Positions 44,576 through 57,285 of a stretch of 64,000 bases of DNA are shown here, one piece after another; within the stretch, counting starts at the first letter, position 1; the number at the start of each line of letters is the position of its first letter. Made by a program: the position numbers and the translations under genes. Origin of the DNA: Viscum album. Its lineage: Eukaryota; Streptophyta; Magnoliopsida; Santalales; Viscaceae. The notes beneath the pieces are model-generated. The model had not been told where the DNA came from, made no database searches, and was given only the letters and a program-made list of their open reading frames with translations. Location: the NCBI GenBank assembly GCA_963277665.1, contig OY728147.1, positions 1,267,399,424 through 1,267,463,423 of the forward strand. The letters run 5' to 3'.

Positions 44576-45010
44576 TCCCCACCTAATTTTTCTAGTCCTC
44601 ACCCCTGTAGAGTCTCCTTTATGTCCTACCTCATCCAGTCCCCCTTCCCCATTGTTGTGATGCACCATGTTACCCAACTTCTATACATCAAAACCCCCTC
44701 CATGCAACCCCTATCCCACCCTCACTGTCGACCCCCATCCAACCTCCCCTCACCATTGAGAACCCATCTCTCCACCCACCTCCCCCCACCATTGAGACCC
44801 CATACCATCTCCCCCTATCTTCTCATTGTATATTCCCCATCCCCACCCTTGTCATTCCCCTCTACACACCAACCCTCCCCCATCATGGAACCTCTATTAC
44901 AGGTCGTCAACCCCCTCCCACCGTCGAGCCCCCTGGCCAATGACCCCCCTGACTGCAGACCCTCCCCCCCCATGACTTCCTTCTCATTATTTCTTCAACT
45001 ACTATCAACT
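44576..45010. repeat. C-rich tract following the CACTA-like terminus
   Basis: Strongly C-rich on the + strand, with repeats of CCCCACCATTGAGACCC and CCCTCCCACCGTCGAGCCC types. A 175-codon open frame (44516-45043), rich in Pro, Ser and His, follows from the base composition and is not called as a gene, although a Pro-rich transposon exon cannot be excluded. Confidence 0.75.
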
Positions 45011-46504
45011 ATGAGTAGTACAAATTCTGAAATCATAAGGTGAGTCATCTCCTCACCATATTAGGTTCAATTTCATTTTGGTCATTATTTAATTTGATTC
45101 TCCAAAACCCTAATCTTCATGGGTATTTCCTCTTTATAACCTCACCAGGTTTAATTTATATGTTTATAAATTTTTGTTCATTGTCTAGAATACCCTGCCT
45201 CCCCCAATTTTTTCCATATAAAGGTATGAATTTTTACATTTATTTTCCACAATTTTAGGTTTAATTCCATTAGGTGTTTCTAAAACAACAAGTACATGTT
45301 ATGTGTTTTGAATGAATGTCTAATGACTCTCTTATTTGATGCATATTCTTCATCTCATACCTTTATAATTAAGTTTCTGACAAAATCTTATTCTCACTAT
45401 GTGAATAAAATTCACCATTAAAAGGGAATGTGTTTTTTCTAAATTCCTTAAAACTTATGGGTTCTTTCAATTTTAGCTTGACATGTATAGTAATTATTAG
45501 TTTCTATTTAACTCATTCATAAATTAGTTTATTTTGGAATTTCTCAATTTTATAGTGTTCATATGTAGAAACTTACTATATATTATGTGTAATCTATCTC
45601 TACATAATACTAGATCACTACAAGAGTTTACACTAAATTTCTAAATTATATTTTTAAAAAATATGTTTACGCTATTATCTAATTATATTATTTTTGTATT
45701 TATTTATTTTTCAATGTAGACATATGCTATTTTGAAAAGTTAATGGACATGTTCAATTTAGTATCTATAACTAGTAGTTTTTATTTTTCATAATTTTATT
45801 CTTGAATGAGAAGCATAACAGAAAATGTTATTCTCTTATTTAATAAACTAAATAGTCTTTATTCTAAATGATTTTGACTATTTTATCATTATAACATGAT
45901 CAACCTTTTTATCATTTAGGTTCAACTAATTTTATGAATATTAATGTTTCTTCAACTCCAGAATCTATTGCATATAGTATATTTAAGGCTTCTAATAATG
46001 ATTTTGGAATACAAATGTTTCAGAGAATCAACCTATATGAGAAAAATGACCAAATGGAAATCCATTATTATCAACATTTATTAATTGTTAGTACATAAAT
46101 CCCTTAGTAAAATTTACTAACATTACTTGAATATATATCATTATAGTTTTTTTATTCTCAATACAAGCTTGAATTCTATATTACTAATGTGAATTAACCT
46201 AAGCATATTCCTTGTTAGTGTAAAAATAAGTGCTTGGTAAGGGAACACTCACCAGACACTGGAATGATAGATGAGGTATACTCAACAAACTCTATTTGGG
46301 TCTATTACCCCGATAAGATTCTATAGAAAAACCACATCCACTTGTAGTATCTAGGTAGGGTTATATTACTAGAAAAACCACATAATCTCTTCCTTACTAA
46401 AACTTTAGGATATTATCCTATACTTAGACATATCCCCAGGGGTTTTGATAAAGTTCCTTAATCCTAATCTCCAAATATTTACTAAATCCTACTCTAATAC
46501 CAAC
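45011..46504 (-). other. AT-rich internal remnant left of an antisense LTR
   Basis: No gene recognised. The last bases (46492-46504, minus strand GTTGGTATTAGAG) look like a primer-binding site, so at least the right part should be the 5' UTR of the antisense element whose LTR begins at 46505. Confidence 0.4.
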
Positions 46505-47074
46505 TATAATGACCCAAACATTTCATACATAAATACTACATCTTATTAGATGGATATTCAATGCATAACATAATGATTCATACTAAAACCATAAAATTTT
46601 AGTGTCTTTGGAAACATGGATATATAAACCACTGGTTCATATTTATCCACAACTTCTCCCACTCAGTTATTCTTAACTAACACCCTTATTATATAAACCA
46701 TACTTAAAACTTTTCTTTTATACTATAGAAAAAATAAAACATAATAAAGGGTGATATAAAATGCTTAGTAAGGGAAAATAAGGGATATATAAATGATCAT
46801 TTAAACATAAGATGAATATAGAGGGAATGAGAACATTATCACAACCTTTTTAAATTATACCCAATAATTTTTGGATCATAAACATGAGTCATGTAATAAT
46901 GTTTGGTAGCTCATAATACATTAATCATAAAGTAATAAAAGAACATGATCCGTGAGAACATAACATTGGCATAAGATCATGTCATAAAAGAGTGTCATAA
47001 AGTGTGGAATAATCATATTCATAGAAATATTATGTTAATTCTACACACCAATACATTCATAATATGTTAGGCTT

Positions 47075-47205
47075 GGGCTAACCACCCGTATACCTTTTTT
47101 TAGCTTGGGATAACCTCTTGTGTACCCTATTTAAGGTTTGGGATAACTTCCCATGTACCAAATTTTTTCATGCTTGGGATAACCACATGAATATCCTTTG
47201 ATATT
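47075..47205. repeat. Four degenerate GCTTGGGATAACC units
   Basis: Copies at about 47081, 47104, 47137 and 47172 of GCTTGGGATAACC, then a CCCATGTACC-like tail, spaced roughly 25-40 bp apart. Confidence 0.75.
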
Positions 47206-48519
47206 ATAAAACATTAATCTTTACCCAATTAATTGGAGGGATATATAATTTTGGGATCACCTATCACATAATCAAAAATCCATTTTGACACAAGATTATA
47301 AAAACATTCATCATAACTTAACCCATGGAAAGGAAAATGAGTTTCATCAACATTTCATTATCATAACCATAAAAAATTATTAGAAATAATAAATATGGTA
47401 TAATTAGATCATATCCCCAATAAATCCCGAGTAATATTGAAGTATGTTATCATAGATGAAAAATTCCTTTAAAGGACCGGTAGAACATTTCTTGAGGAAA
47501 ATGCCATGTTGAAATCACTTATTTAAAATCTGAAAAATTCACAATTACTAAGGAAATTTTTTTATTTAAAAATAAAATTAAAAAATTTTAAATTAATATT
47601 AAAATATCTAAGTGGTAATGATGACAATAAATTATGTTCATGTTGTATACGTTAAAAAAATATTCATTTCACATTTTTGGTCAAAATTCAAAAGTACCTT
47701 GTTTAGAAAATGAAAATAATATTAATTTTAAAATGTTTTTAAAGAAATAAAACATGGGTAAAAATTAATTTAAAAATTCATAGTACAGTATTAAAAACAT
47801 TTTAGAAAAACATTTTTAGAAAACATATACATAAAAGAAAAATGATTTTCAACTGAAGAGAGAAATAAAGTCATTTTTTCCTTAAAACATTCTATCAATC
47901 TCTTGAGTACTTAAAGAGAGAAAAATGAAAAGAAACATGTATTTTAAATAAATAAACAAATGAGATTAAAATGAAATTTATTGATTGGAAATGTGTCAGA
48001 AAATTTCCTTTAATGGGAATTCAAGTATAAACGATCCCAGTTAAAATGAGATTGAAACAAAAATCTCTTACCACTTTGGTAACTTTTGAATCACAAGCCT
48101 CATGAAAGAATAACTTAAAATTAAACTTTAAATATAATTATAATTATTATATTCATGATATTACATGTAAAAAGGGTTGTATATATACCACATAATTGAA
48201 GATAGGTGCATAACATAACATATGTCCCAAAGAAGACAATTTGAGATGATAAACCATTACCTCAAGTTTGAATTTATTTGAAAGCACTCTGAAATAATTT
48301 AGAATAAATTTAAATTTATTATAATTATAAATAATAATAATTTAAATACTTATAATATCATATATGATCCACTTATAATATTTCAGTACCCATTTATTAA
48401 TAATTCCTTATTAAAATCATCGTTTACGGGTGTTAATTGTTTTGTTTTTTATGAGAATTTTAGTTTGGTAGTTCCAATCCTTGTACTTTGATCATGGTTA
48501 CATCATATTCAGAATATTA

Positions 48520-49060
48520 ATCATGATATAAATATAATATATATTAATTATTTATATATTTATATTCATCCATAAAATGTAGATATAGAAAAATGAATTA
48601 CACCCTTTATAGAGATGGTAGGTCGTACATACACATAAACGTTGTTTTCACTTTTCAGCGAATGGAATGAAAGAAAAGTAAATAATAATTAACATTTAAA
48701 AAATAATTATTATATAATATATATCATATATATTCATTAAATATATAATTATTTCCATCTATGTAAATCATAAATGAAAAATAGATCACATCACTTCATG
48801 GAGGTGGTAGTCCACACGTACACATGAGCGACATTATCATTTTTCAGTTGATTAAAAAGAAAGAAGTTATATGTGATATTATAATTATAGAAGCATAATT
48901 ATGTAATAAATATCATATATATTCATTATTTATATCCTTATAACCATCCAAATAAAATATTTATGGAAAAAAATTTCACTGCTATGTGGAGACGGTAAGT
49001 CGTACGTACGCATGAATAATGTTTTCGCTTTTTATAGGATGAAAAAAGATGGAAAATTGT
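48520..49060. repeat. ~189-bp tandem repeat, three copies
   Basis: Landmark GGTAGGTCGTACATAC at 48617 recurs as GGTAGTCCACACGTAC at 48806 and GGTAAGTCGTACGTAC at 48994 (spacing 189 and 188 bp). Each is flanked by TATATCATATATATTCAT-type sequence upstream and TTTTCACTTTTCAG-like sequence downstream. Confidence 0.88.
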
Positions 49061-51490
49061 TTTACCATAATTATAATAAAATATTTTTATATTTATGATA
49101 ATTTATTTATTATTTTAGTATAGGTAAAATAAATTTATAGTAATTAAAAGAAGAAATAATTTTGAATGATTCGGTAAAGACGATTACCTCTTTTTAGGTA
49201 GACTTCTTTTTGATCCCATATTAAGGAACCTTATAATGGTCTTTTAAGAAGACCAAAACCTATAATTCATGTATAAGGAATTTTAGAAGATAATTTTCAG
49301 GGTTTTTTGAGATATATGGATAAAAGGGTGTGATTAATAGATGAAAAGAGGTCCCCTTATATAAGTGGGGAGAGGGGAACTCTTAGAATTACTTAAAGTA
49401 TTAGATTAATATAAAGTAATATTCAGTTTCAAGAGGATTCATATTGATATATTTCAAAATTATGGTGAGTATGAGTTTAAATACTCTCATAAAATAAAAT
49501 TATAAAATTTAATGTGATGTTTTCACTCTTATATCTTTGTTTTATCCTTCCATTACCCCTTTTGACAATTACCATAATATCAAAGTTTTTTTACTCTTTA
49601 AGGGTCAATAATTTAACCATAAAAAAACAAGTAACACATAAATGAACCATGATTGATATTTTAAACCATATTAAATTAAATTTTATGAATATATTGATTT
49701 TATTAATTTTAAATAACTTTATAAAATATTTATTATTATAAAATATCATTAATGTCATTTTTGGAAATACATGAAATATTATAATATAATATGTATCTAA
49801 CTCATATAAAATGGTTCCAAAATGACACAGATTTGAATATAATTAGTATATGGTCTTAATATAATTAATAAATTAATTTTTGATATATTCTTCTATCTTT
49901 TTAGGCTTTATCATTTAGATTAACCCATTGGTTAACCAATTTTAACCTTAACTACGATAATGACCTTTTCCATATTAAAGGGTCATAATTTTAATTATAA
50001 GGTAAAAATTGGATCATAAATGGAAAAATTACAACATTTTCACCCATTTTTAATCACAATTGTTATATTTCAAGTTTTTTATAATTTTTTAAATAATTTA
50101 ATAAAATATTATTTAACATAAAATAATATTAATGTTATTTTTAGAACTATTCACATAATTTGACTTTTAAAACAACATTACATAAATATAATTCGAATAA
50201 AAACATTTAAAACATTATAATATGTTATATTTATCTTCAAAATTAGTTGGAAACTTTAACTCACTAAAAAATTATTACTTTTAGAGTTTTTAAAATTATT
50301 TACTCGATTTTTTTATTGTTTGCACAAGCATGGAGTCATTATTGCGTAAGCATTTAAGGTAATTAATTCATCAATAAAAATTAAAAATAAATTACCATGA
50401 TAAAAAAAAATTATATTTAAAATAACCATTTAGAATCAAATTTAATATTTTTTTATACCCATCACAAAATTTTATAAATATTAAAATCAAGAGAGTGACA
50501 TTTTTTACTTTATATTTACTTAAAATAATATATAAGTCATTTTCAAAGAAAAATGGAAGAAATTACATTAATTATAATATTGGATGATTATGGTATAACC
50601 AAACTCATTAAATATATTAAATATAAGTTTTAGGGTTATTTTTAGTATTTATTATATTATTTTTAACATTAATTGTCTAATTTATCCTTACTAAGGTGAC
50701 AATGTTTACTAAGGTTACAATTCATTATAACCAAAAATAAAATGAGAATATTTATGAAATTTAAAACACTTGATTAAAAATATGAAACCCATTTTTAATA
50801 TTCAATTATTATAAGTGGTAAAAATCCATTTTAATATAAATACGTAAAACGCAATGAAAAACAATTTTACAGGAAAATGTGTTTTTAAGCCTAAAAATAA
50901 ACATATACCAAATCAAGTATAATGATGACAATTATATAATTAATTAAATTATATATAATTAAATAATAATTTTGTTAATTTAAGATCAAATGAAAAGTAT
51001 AATGTAAATGAAAAGAAAATACATTTTTTCAAAAATCAGTATTTTCCATTATTCACTAAAAAATTAATATTTTAATAAAAAATCCAAAATTTCATCCTAA
51101 TATAATTTTGATATGATTATTTAAAAAATGAAATTAAATTTTTAAAATTAAACTTATAAAATTGTCAGAAATTAATTATAAATTCCACACAAAAAATGAA
51201 ATAAAAATTATTTATGGAGAAAATGCATTTTTAAAGCATAAAATGACTTTACTAAAAATTGAGTGATTATTTTCTAAAGAATTATTCAATACATTTGTAT
51301 TGATTAGTGCTAATATACATCTATTTTATAATGCGATTATTCATATTCATACCTACCAATTCAATAAGTAGTCTATATTTAAATACTAATATTTTTATAA
51401 TACATCTTAATTCACTTAAAGCTCAGTATTGTGTGTTAATAAATCTATCAAGATTATTATTCTTTTAAAATAAAATTTTGAGGTGTTATA

Positions 51491-53550
51491 ATCTTCAAAT
51501 TTTAGGGTTTTTGAATTTAAATCTCTCCTACATATACCTTAATGCATCCACCTTCATGCAGATTGTAGAGAACCTTGATAGAGTGGATTTACCCTTATGT
51601 ATCCTTTGGATGACCCTTAAAAAGATAATATAGAACAATTTTCACCTTTACTTATCCTATTTTGCATGCTTGATACCCTTATATGGGTGTATGTTGTAGC
51701 TTTAGGGATGACTTTACATCATGGAAGTCACCTTGATGAAACGCTTAAGAAATTAGCTAAGGTTTAGATGACATGTATATAGTTTCAATGAAATCTATTC
51801 AGAGATGGATGAAACTTACATGACGCCTCATCACTCATACACTAGCCCTGGATCACACCTAAATTTTCAAGACTTTTCTAAATTTAAACCTCCATGACAC
51901 ACCTATGTAAGGCAATTGACACCTATGTCAATGCTGAATGACACATATGGTGGTCACTTCACATGTACACTAGTGGAAATCACACCTATGTAGGGTATGA
52001 AATCACACCTACATTGGTGGCCTTTTTCTATTTTCCATACTTGAATGTGCATAAATGAAAATAGAATTTAAATATAGTCTTTGTCCCAATTTAGATAAAA
52101 ATAAATAAAAACAATAATATTTAAAATAAAATGTATTTTAAAAAATGAAACTCTAAAATTCCAAATCAATGTATAGATTCTCAATAAAATCCAAGAAATT
52201 AATATAAAATTTTAAAAAATATTAAATCCTTTTTAAAAATAAATTATAGATTTCATAAATGTAACAAATATGAATAATTTTCTTAGGTTTTATCTAAATT
52301 ATGGGGTCAATTTTCATTTTAAAACAATTGAAAATTCTGAAAACATTGTCTCTTATCACTCCCCCACACTTATACTATTTCACTCCTAGGTAATACAATT
52401 AATTCCATGTATTTAAAAATATTTCCTACAGTATTAAATAATTAATAAAGAGAAGAAGAAAATCATAGATTCATGTGTTTCTGTAATCATCATGCCTCCT
52501 CTATGAATGTAATATCACTAACCTTACTTCAATTTAAGAAAAATTTCTAGTTTTGAGATTGAAATGAATTAGATTTTAGTGGAATTAAAACTCCAACAGG
52601 GGGGACTTTCAATTTTCACACCCCCCAGGTTCCTTGTACTAAATATCAACTTTTCACTTCCTTGATACAACTTAAATAAAATTCTTATAATTCAATTTCG
52701 CCCCTTTTCATTTAGGTTCAATATTTCATTCACCTAAATCCATTTATTTTTTATAACTATGAACATATTTACTTTTTCTTATACATGTATGTTTAAATCA
52801 CTTATTGAATTTTCATAGGGATTTTATTAATCATCTAACTAGTGACTAACTATCTCAAAACTTCATGTGGGATTCTAATATTCCATTTTAATCCAGTTTT
52901 AAATAACTTATATGAATGTATTTTAATTTTTCTCTCTGAGGTGTTCTTTTTCAAAAAGGCCAAAGTACCTTGGTTAAAGTTAAAAGATCTAGTTTTATCA
53001 ATCCATAATTATAATTCTACAAAATTCTTTTATATCCTACTCATTTTCCTAGGTATGAAGAAAAAATATCTATGAAAAGAGTAGTAAAATTCACTCAATA
53101 ATCATCGAATGTAAAAAATTTATAAACCAATGAAATTCCTCCACACTAGCATGGTACTTCTTCTAGGAATGGAAACATTGTAGATCAAGTTTTCCCATCT
53201 AAAAAATCTAAAAATAGAGGCAAAAAATATATATAATTTTAAAAATAGATTCTAAAACCAAATTTATGATCACCTTGGTTTATTTTATTTCATGATAAAA
53301 TCACTTATAAATAAATAATGAAATTCATGAAAATTATTTACATCCTAAGTTACTTACCCCCCACACTTATCTTAGACACACTCTAACTAATTTCATTAGG
53401 AAATTTATAATTAATAAAAAACTCAATAAGTGAGTATTTAGACTAATGTGAATGAAAGAGACAACTTGGGGTGCCTTTATTCCAAAGCAGTAGGGAGGAG
53501 TTTAGACTCCTCCATTAGTCCCTTTAAAAAATCTTTATAATACTGCTTTA
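51491..53550 (-). mobile_element. Athila-type 3' region, non-coding
   Basis: AT-rich sequence downstream (on the minus strand) of the Athila integrase. Contains scattered ACACCTATGTA repeats (51890-52020), a G6/C6 inverted repeat (52599-52626) and stretches with ACCCCCCACACTT (53357) typical of long Athila 3' regions. No gene. A minus-strand TGTTGGAG at about 52598 might be an LTR start, but this is unproven. Confidence 0.45.
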
Positions 53551-54475
53551 GCTGCTATCTATTCACTTTAAAGGGTTATTTTGATTCAACTACTTTTATT
53601 TTTACTACAAAAAATGGATATGTTTTAGTTACTATAAATGGTCCAGTATAAATGGAACAAATTTTACTAGACACAAGCTTCATCCTTGAAGAAAATAGTT
53701 TCAATTTATCACCAAATTTTAATCTTCTTTTCTATATGAGTTTGACATAAATATATTTGGATTCCTCTTTGTACAATAGTGTGTTCTCATATGCCTCACT
53801 CTTAATCTCTTATAGTTCTATTATTTGGAGCTTCGTTTTCTCCCCATCCTTGCCAAACTTCAGATTCACTCTTTTCATAGCCCAATAGGCTTTTTTCCTC
53901 AGCTCAATAGATAGGTAACTATTCTTTCCATAAATAATTTTGTAAGGGGATATACCTAGGGGGTTTGAAAGCATTTATGTATTTCCAAAGTGAATCTTCC
54001 ATCTTCTTACTCCAATCCTTCCATGCGAGTTGAACTGTTTTTTTCAATATTCTCTTAATCTCTCTATTTTATACCTCAACCTACCCATTTGTCTAGAGAT
54101 GATGGGTAGTTGAGGTCTTATGGTGCACTTTATACCTTTTCACAAGGGATTCCATGTTCTTGTTATAGAAGTGTGTTCCTTGGTCACTGATTATGGCTCG
54201 ATACACTCCAAACCTAAAAAATATATTTGAACTTAGAAACTCAATCACAGCTTTGGAATAATTAGTTTTCTTTGCTTTTACTTCAATCCAATTGGAACCA
54301 TAATCTAATACTAATAGGATATAGGATAAACTAAAATAAATAGAAAATGGTCCCATGAAATCTAATCCTCAAACAACAAATACTTGAAAAAAAATTAAAG
54401 GTTTTTAGGGTATTTCTTGTCTTTTGGATACTATACTAGTAAATTTGTGGTTTGGATAGAATTTAAAAAATTTAT
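53551..54475 (-). pseudogene. Athila-lineage integrase, degenerate
   Basis: The minus-strand core (54093-54356) reads MGPFSIYFSLSYILLVLDYG, SNWIEVKA, KAVIEFLSSNIFFRFGVYRA and IISDQGTHFYNK. This is the plant Athila/Tat integrase core, with catalytic D (LD-Y) and D (SDQGTHF) visible. The C-terminal part (54060-53580) continues with [55 protein letters not shown] and YTGPFIV. Interrupted by several stops, including one in the region of the third catalytic residue. Confidence 0.92.
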
Positions 54476-54639
54476 ACAAGTCTTTAAAAATTAAGATCCA
54501 AAAATTTTTTATCTCTTAAAACTTTACTAGCTATTCTTTAAGGTCCAAAATGGCCTCCACATTAAAGTGTATGGAGAAACGTATGCACATAATTAACCAC
54601 TTCTATAGGTATATATATCCTAATCACTTGATCACTATA

Positions 54640-55058
54640 TATCTACTATAAATAAGGATTCTCCTAAACATAAATCTTTGATCAAATTTTTTTAATAAGA
54701 TTTTGGTGTTTAATTAAAAGGGGGTGCCTTGTTGTAACCAAACAATTCACCAAGTTATCATACCAGGGTACTTGGGTAACTCTATATAGCTGATCACTAG
54801 GGATAAAATCATCTAGGTTCAACAAGGTTAGTGTTTCCACCTCAGTGGTATTGGGTAACCTACTATTGTGGTCTGCCACCATATTTTTACTACACTTCTT
54901 TTCCTTGATCTCTAAATTTAATTCTTTTAAAAGAAATATCCATCTCATTAACCTTGGATTTGATTCAAATTTCTCGATCAAATACCTTAGTATTACATGG
55001 TCATAAAAAACAATCTCTTTACTTCCTAACAGATAATACTGAAACTTCTCTAGAGTAA
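54640..55058 (-). pseudogene. Athila-lineage RNase H, degenerate
   Basis: The minus strand reads LEKFQYYLLGSKEIVFYDHV, then LRYLIEKFESNPRLMRW, LLKELNLEIKEKK, SKNMVADHNSRL and WYDNLVNCLVT. This matches the Athila RNase H / connection to integrase (…GSK-IV-TDH-AL-YL…NVVADHLSRL…PWYADIVNYLV). The element is cut at about 55060, so its RT and gag are not here. Confidence 0.92.
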
Positions 55059-55060
55059 CA

Positions 55061-55978
55061 AAAAATTGAAAAAAAACACAGTTTCTATTATTGTGTAATT
55101 GATTTGGGTTGTTGGTGTGCCCAATTTGTGTATAGTAAATTTATGAATTTTATTGATTATAAAAACATGTTTTCACCAGATACACATTGTTTTTTGGATA
55201 AAATGCTTTATTTCGGTCTTCATGGTGATTTTTCAAGAGTTTCCAGTCAAATTCACAAATAAGGGATTACTAGGACACAAATTAAAATATAAACGGTGTG
55301 TACTTTGTAAACACATGTATTGTACCTTTCCCAGGCACAACTCGGATAACCCAAGTACATTCCCATATTGTCGATCAGAACCAAAAAACCATGTAATTGA
55401 CACTACACATCGTTTACACCCTTCTAGAAGTGGTTGGTGGCTGATAGAGAGTATACATGCCATGTATGGTGGAACTGCAGGTCATTTACTTCCACCAACC
55501 AACTGTAGGAACATCAAATTCAATGGGTGATGTGGCTGACACCTACTAGTAGAGAAAACATAGAAAACAATGGTTGAACCAAGTACATTTTGTGTACTTT
55601 TGAGTACACATTCTTTACTTTATTTTTCTATAAATAAGAGGCATCCCTTTGGATTTTGTGTTGAATATTTTAAGGGGAGGTGTTGGTGCTCTATCATTTG
55701 ATCTTACCTCAAATACAAATTATATATTTTCTTCTATTTTATCTTTATTTTAGTGTAATTAATCCCTTTCCCCTTCCTCCTATCATATCCATGGTAGGGA
55801 TTGAGTTTCTAATCAACCCGCACATTATGACCATGGTCATAAGAGGCTTATTTTATAGTGTTGGGGTTGTAATAAGATTATGGATGAATTATAATAGAAA
55901 TTATGGTGATTTTATTTTATTATGATATTTGTTTTATAATTAATTTAATTAATTAATTACACATTCAATTTTTGTGTT
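55061..55978 (+). mobile_element. Forward LTR-like segment with TATA box and PBS
   Basis: A TATA-like TTCTATAAATAAGAGGC at 55627-55643 precedes a leader-like stretch. It ends near ATTTTTGTGT (55978), just before TTGTATCAGACC, which resembles the tRNA-iMet primer-binding site TGGTATCAGAGC. The outer LTR tip is unclear. A 125-codon open frame (55153-55530) in this stretch matches nothing I know. Confidence 0.5.
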
Positions 55979-57285
55979 GTATCAGACCAAGAACGACACC
56001 AATGATGAGAACTAAAGGCGTTTCCAGTAGGGTAATCCATGACTATTGGGTGAGTCTATTGCTATTATTTTAGGGGTAATAATCTTAAAACATATTTTTA
56101 TTAATTAATCTCCAGACCAAGGGGATGATATTTTAAATACATAATTATTTGTTATCAGACCAAGAAAAAATAATATAATATAATCCCCATGGTAAACAAT
56201 TTTCATTCATGATTTTAATACCAATGAATAGTTTTTAAAATTAACCCTAATTAAGTTGAAAACCTGACATGTTTGTTTTACTTGGTTATTATTTCCTTTT
56301 TTTGAATGATTTTCACAAATCGTTTCACATTTTTCACCCCTTACCCTTCATTCATTTGTCAGGATAATTTATCAAAATATTCCAACTTGCATATGCCCTT
56401 TACTTTTTTGGTTCTTCCCTATGGATCAACCCCAATTTCCACTAGCTATCCAGTTAGTCAGATTAAATGGGAACACAATTTTCTAAGCCTCATGATTAGC
56501 ACGGTCAAATTTTGGCATTGTTTTCAAGGAATTTTGGATAACATTAGCGTGAGTCTGAGTCTAGGTTGGTTTACCCATAATTTTTCTTTTTTTCATTTAT
56601 TTATTATTTTCCTGGGAACCTAGACCTCAAATCCCTATGGATACTTATTCAACTGGAGGGTGGCATAATTTTATTAGAGATGATTTATATCTATAAAATC
56701 TAGAGATGTTGTACTCTTATTCATAAGAGTATTATCCTTACATGGATGATGGGTTTCAATATGAGGAGTGCCCATATACATCATTCACCTCACCCATTTA
56801 TTCTTCTCTTCTAGAACCATCTTCAAATAAAACCAAAAAACTATTATTGATGATTTAATCCTTTAACACACACAAGTTAAACCAAATCTAAAGGTTGAGA
56901 TAATTTGGAAATATGATAGAGCAACTTTCTGAGATAATTTCTAATATGAGTAATTTAGTTAAGTATGAAGCTGAGTGTTCTTATTATGTTTCAACTAAGG
57001 AAGCATGTTATGATGTGGTCCCCACTTATTTTTAATTAAAAACTTATGAAAATTATTTTATAAACACTAAATTTCAATATGGGAATAAGTCATGTAATAT
57101 TAATAATGAATTTGATAAAGTCTTTGTTTCTAAACCCGCAATTGATTTCTTACATACTCCAAATTATTCCTGTGATTTTTTTTAAATTTTTAGTATATCA
57201 AAGTAGGAATTGATGAGAACCATGTTGAAGGAGCTGAGTCAATTTCTCAGGTGGAGGAGTTCTATTTTCAAGGCCTGATTATGTG
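55979..57285 (+). mobile_element. Degenerate internal region of a forward LTR element
   Basis: After the PBS-like TTGTATCAGACC comes ATGAGAACTAAAGGCGTTTC (56004). A second TTATCAGACCAAG occurs at 56154. From 56880 to 57180 one frame reads fairly openly (EQLSEIISNMSNLVKYEAEC, STKEACYDVVPTYF), suggesting a gag-like protein that I cannot assign. No intact gene. Confidence 0.4.

Larger units (their letters stand above)
46505..51490 (-). mobile_element. Putative 5-kb LTR (antisense)
   Basis: Left border TATAATGACCCAAACA next to a PBS-like GTTGGTATTAGAG (minus strand). Right border TTGAGGTGTTATA. On the coding strand the LTR thus reads TATAACACCTC...GGGTCATTATA, which looks like a TGTAACACC...TTACA LTR with C-to-T changes at the tips. 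A minus-strand TATA box (ACTTATATAAGGGG) is at about 49352-49365. It contains two internal repeat arrays (47075-47205, 48520-49060). Very AT-rich (49600-51300) and without genes. Its single-LTR status rests on the tips only. Confidence 0.5.

Noticed and set aside
44516..45043. 175-codon Pro/Ser/His-rich open frame
   Set aside because: Longest open frame in its area but purely composition-driven (C-rich tract), with no domain. A transposon exon is possible but unsupported.
51966..51980. CACTAGTGGAAAT as a CACTA tip
   Set aside because: No subterminal repeats follow and no partner end; a chance match in AT-rich DNA.
55153..55530. 125-codon open frame with several Cys residues
   Set aside because: Sits in LTR-like DNA just upstream of a TATA box. 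No recognisable domain, and the Cys spacing does not fit a known zinc finger.
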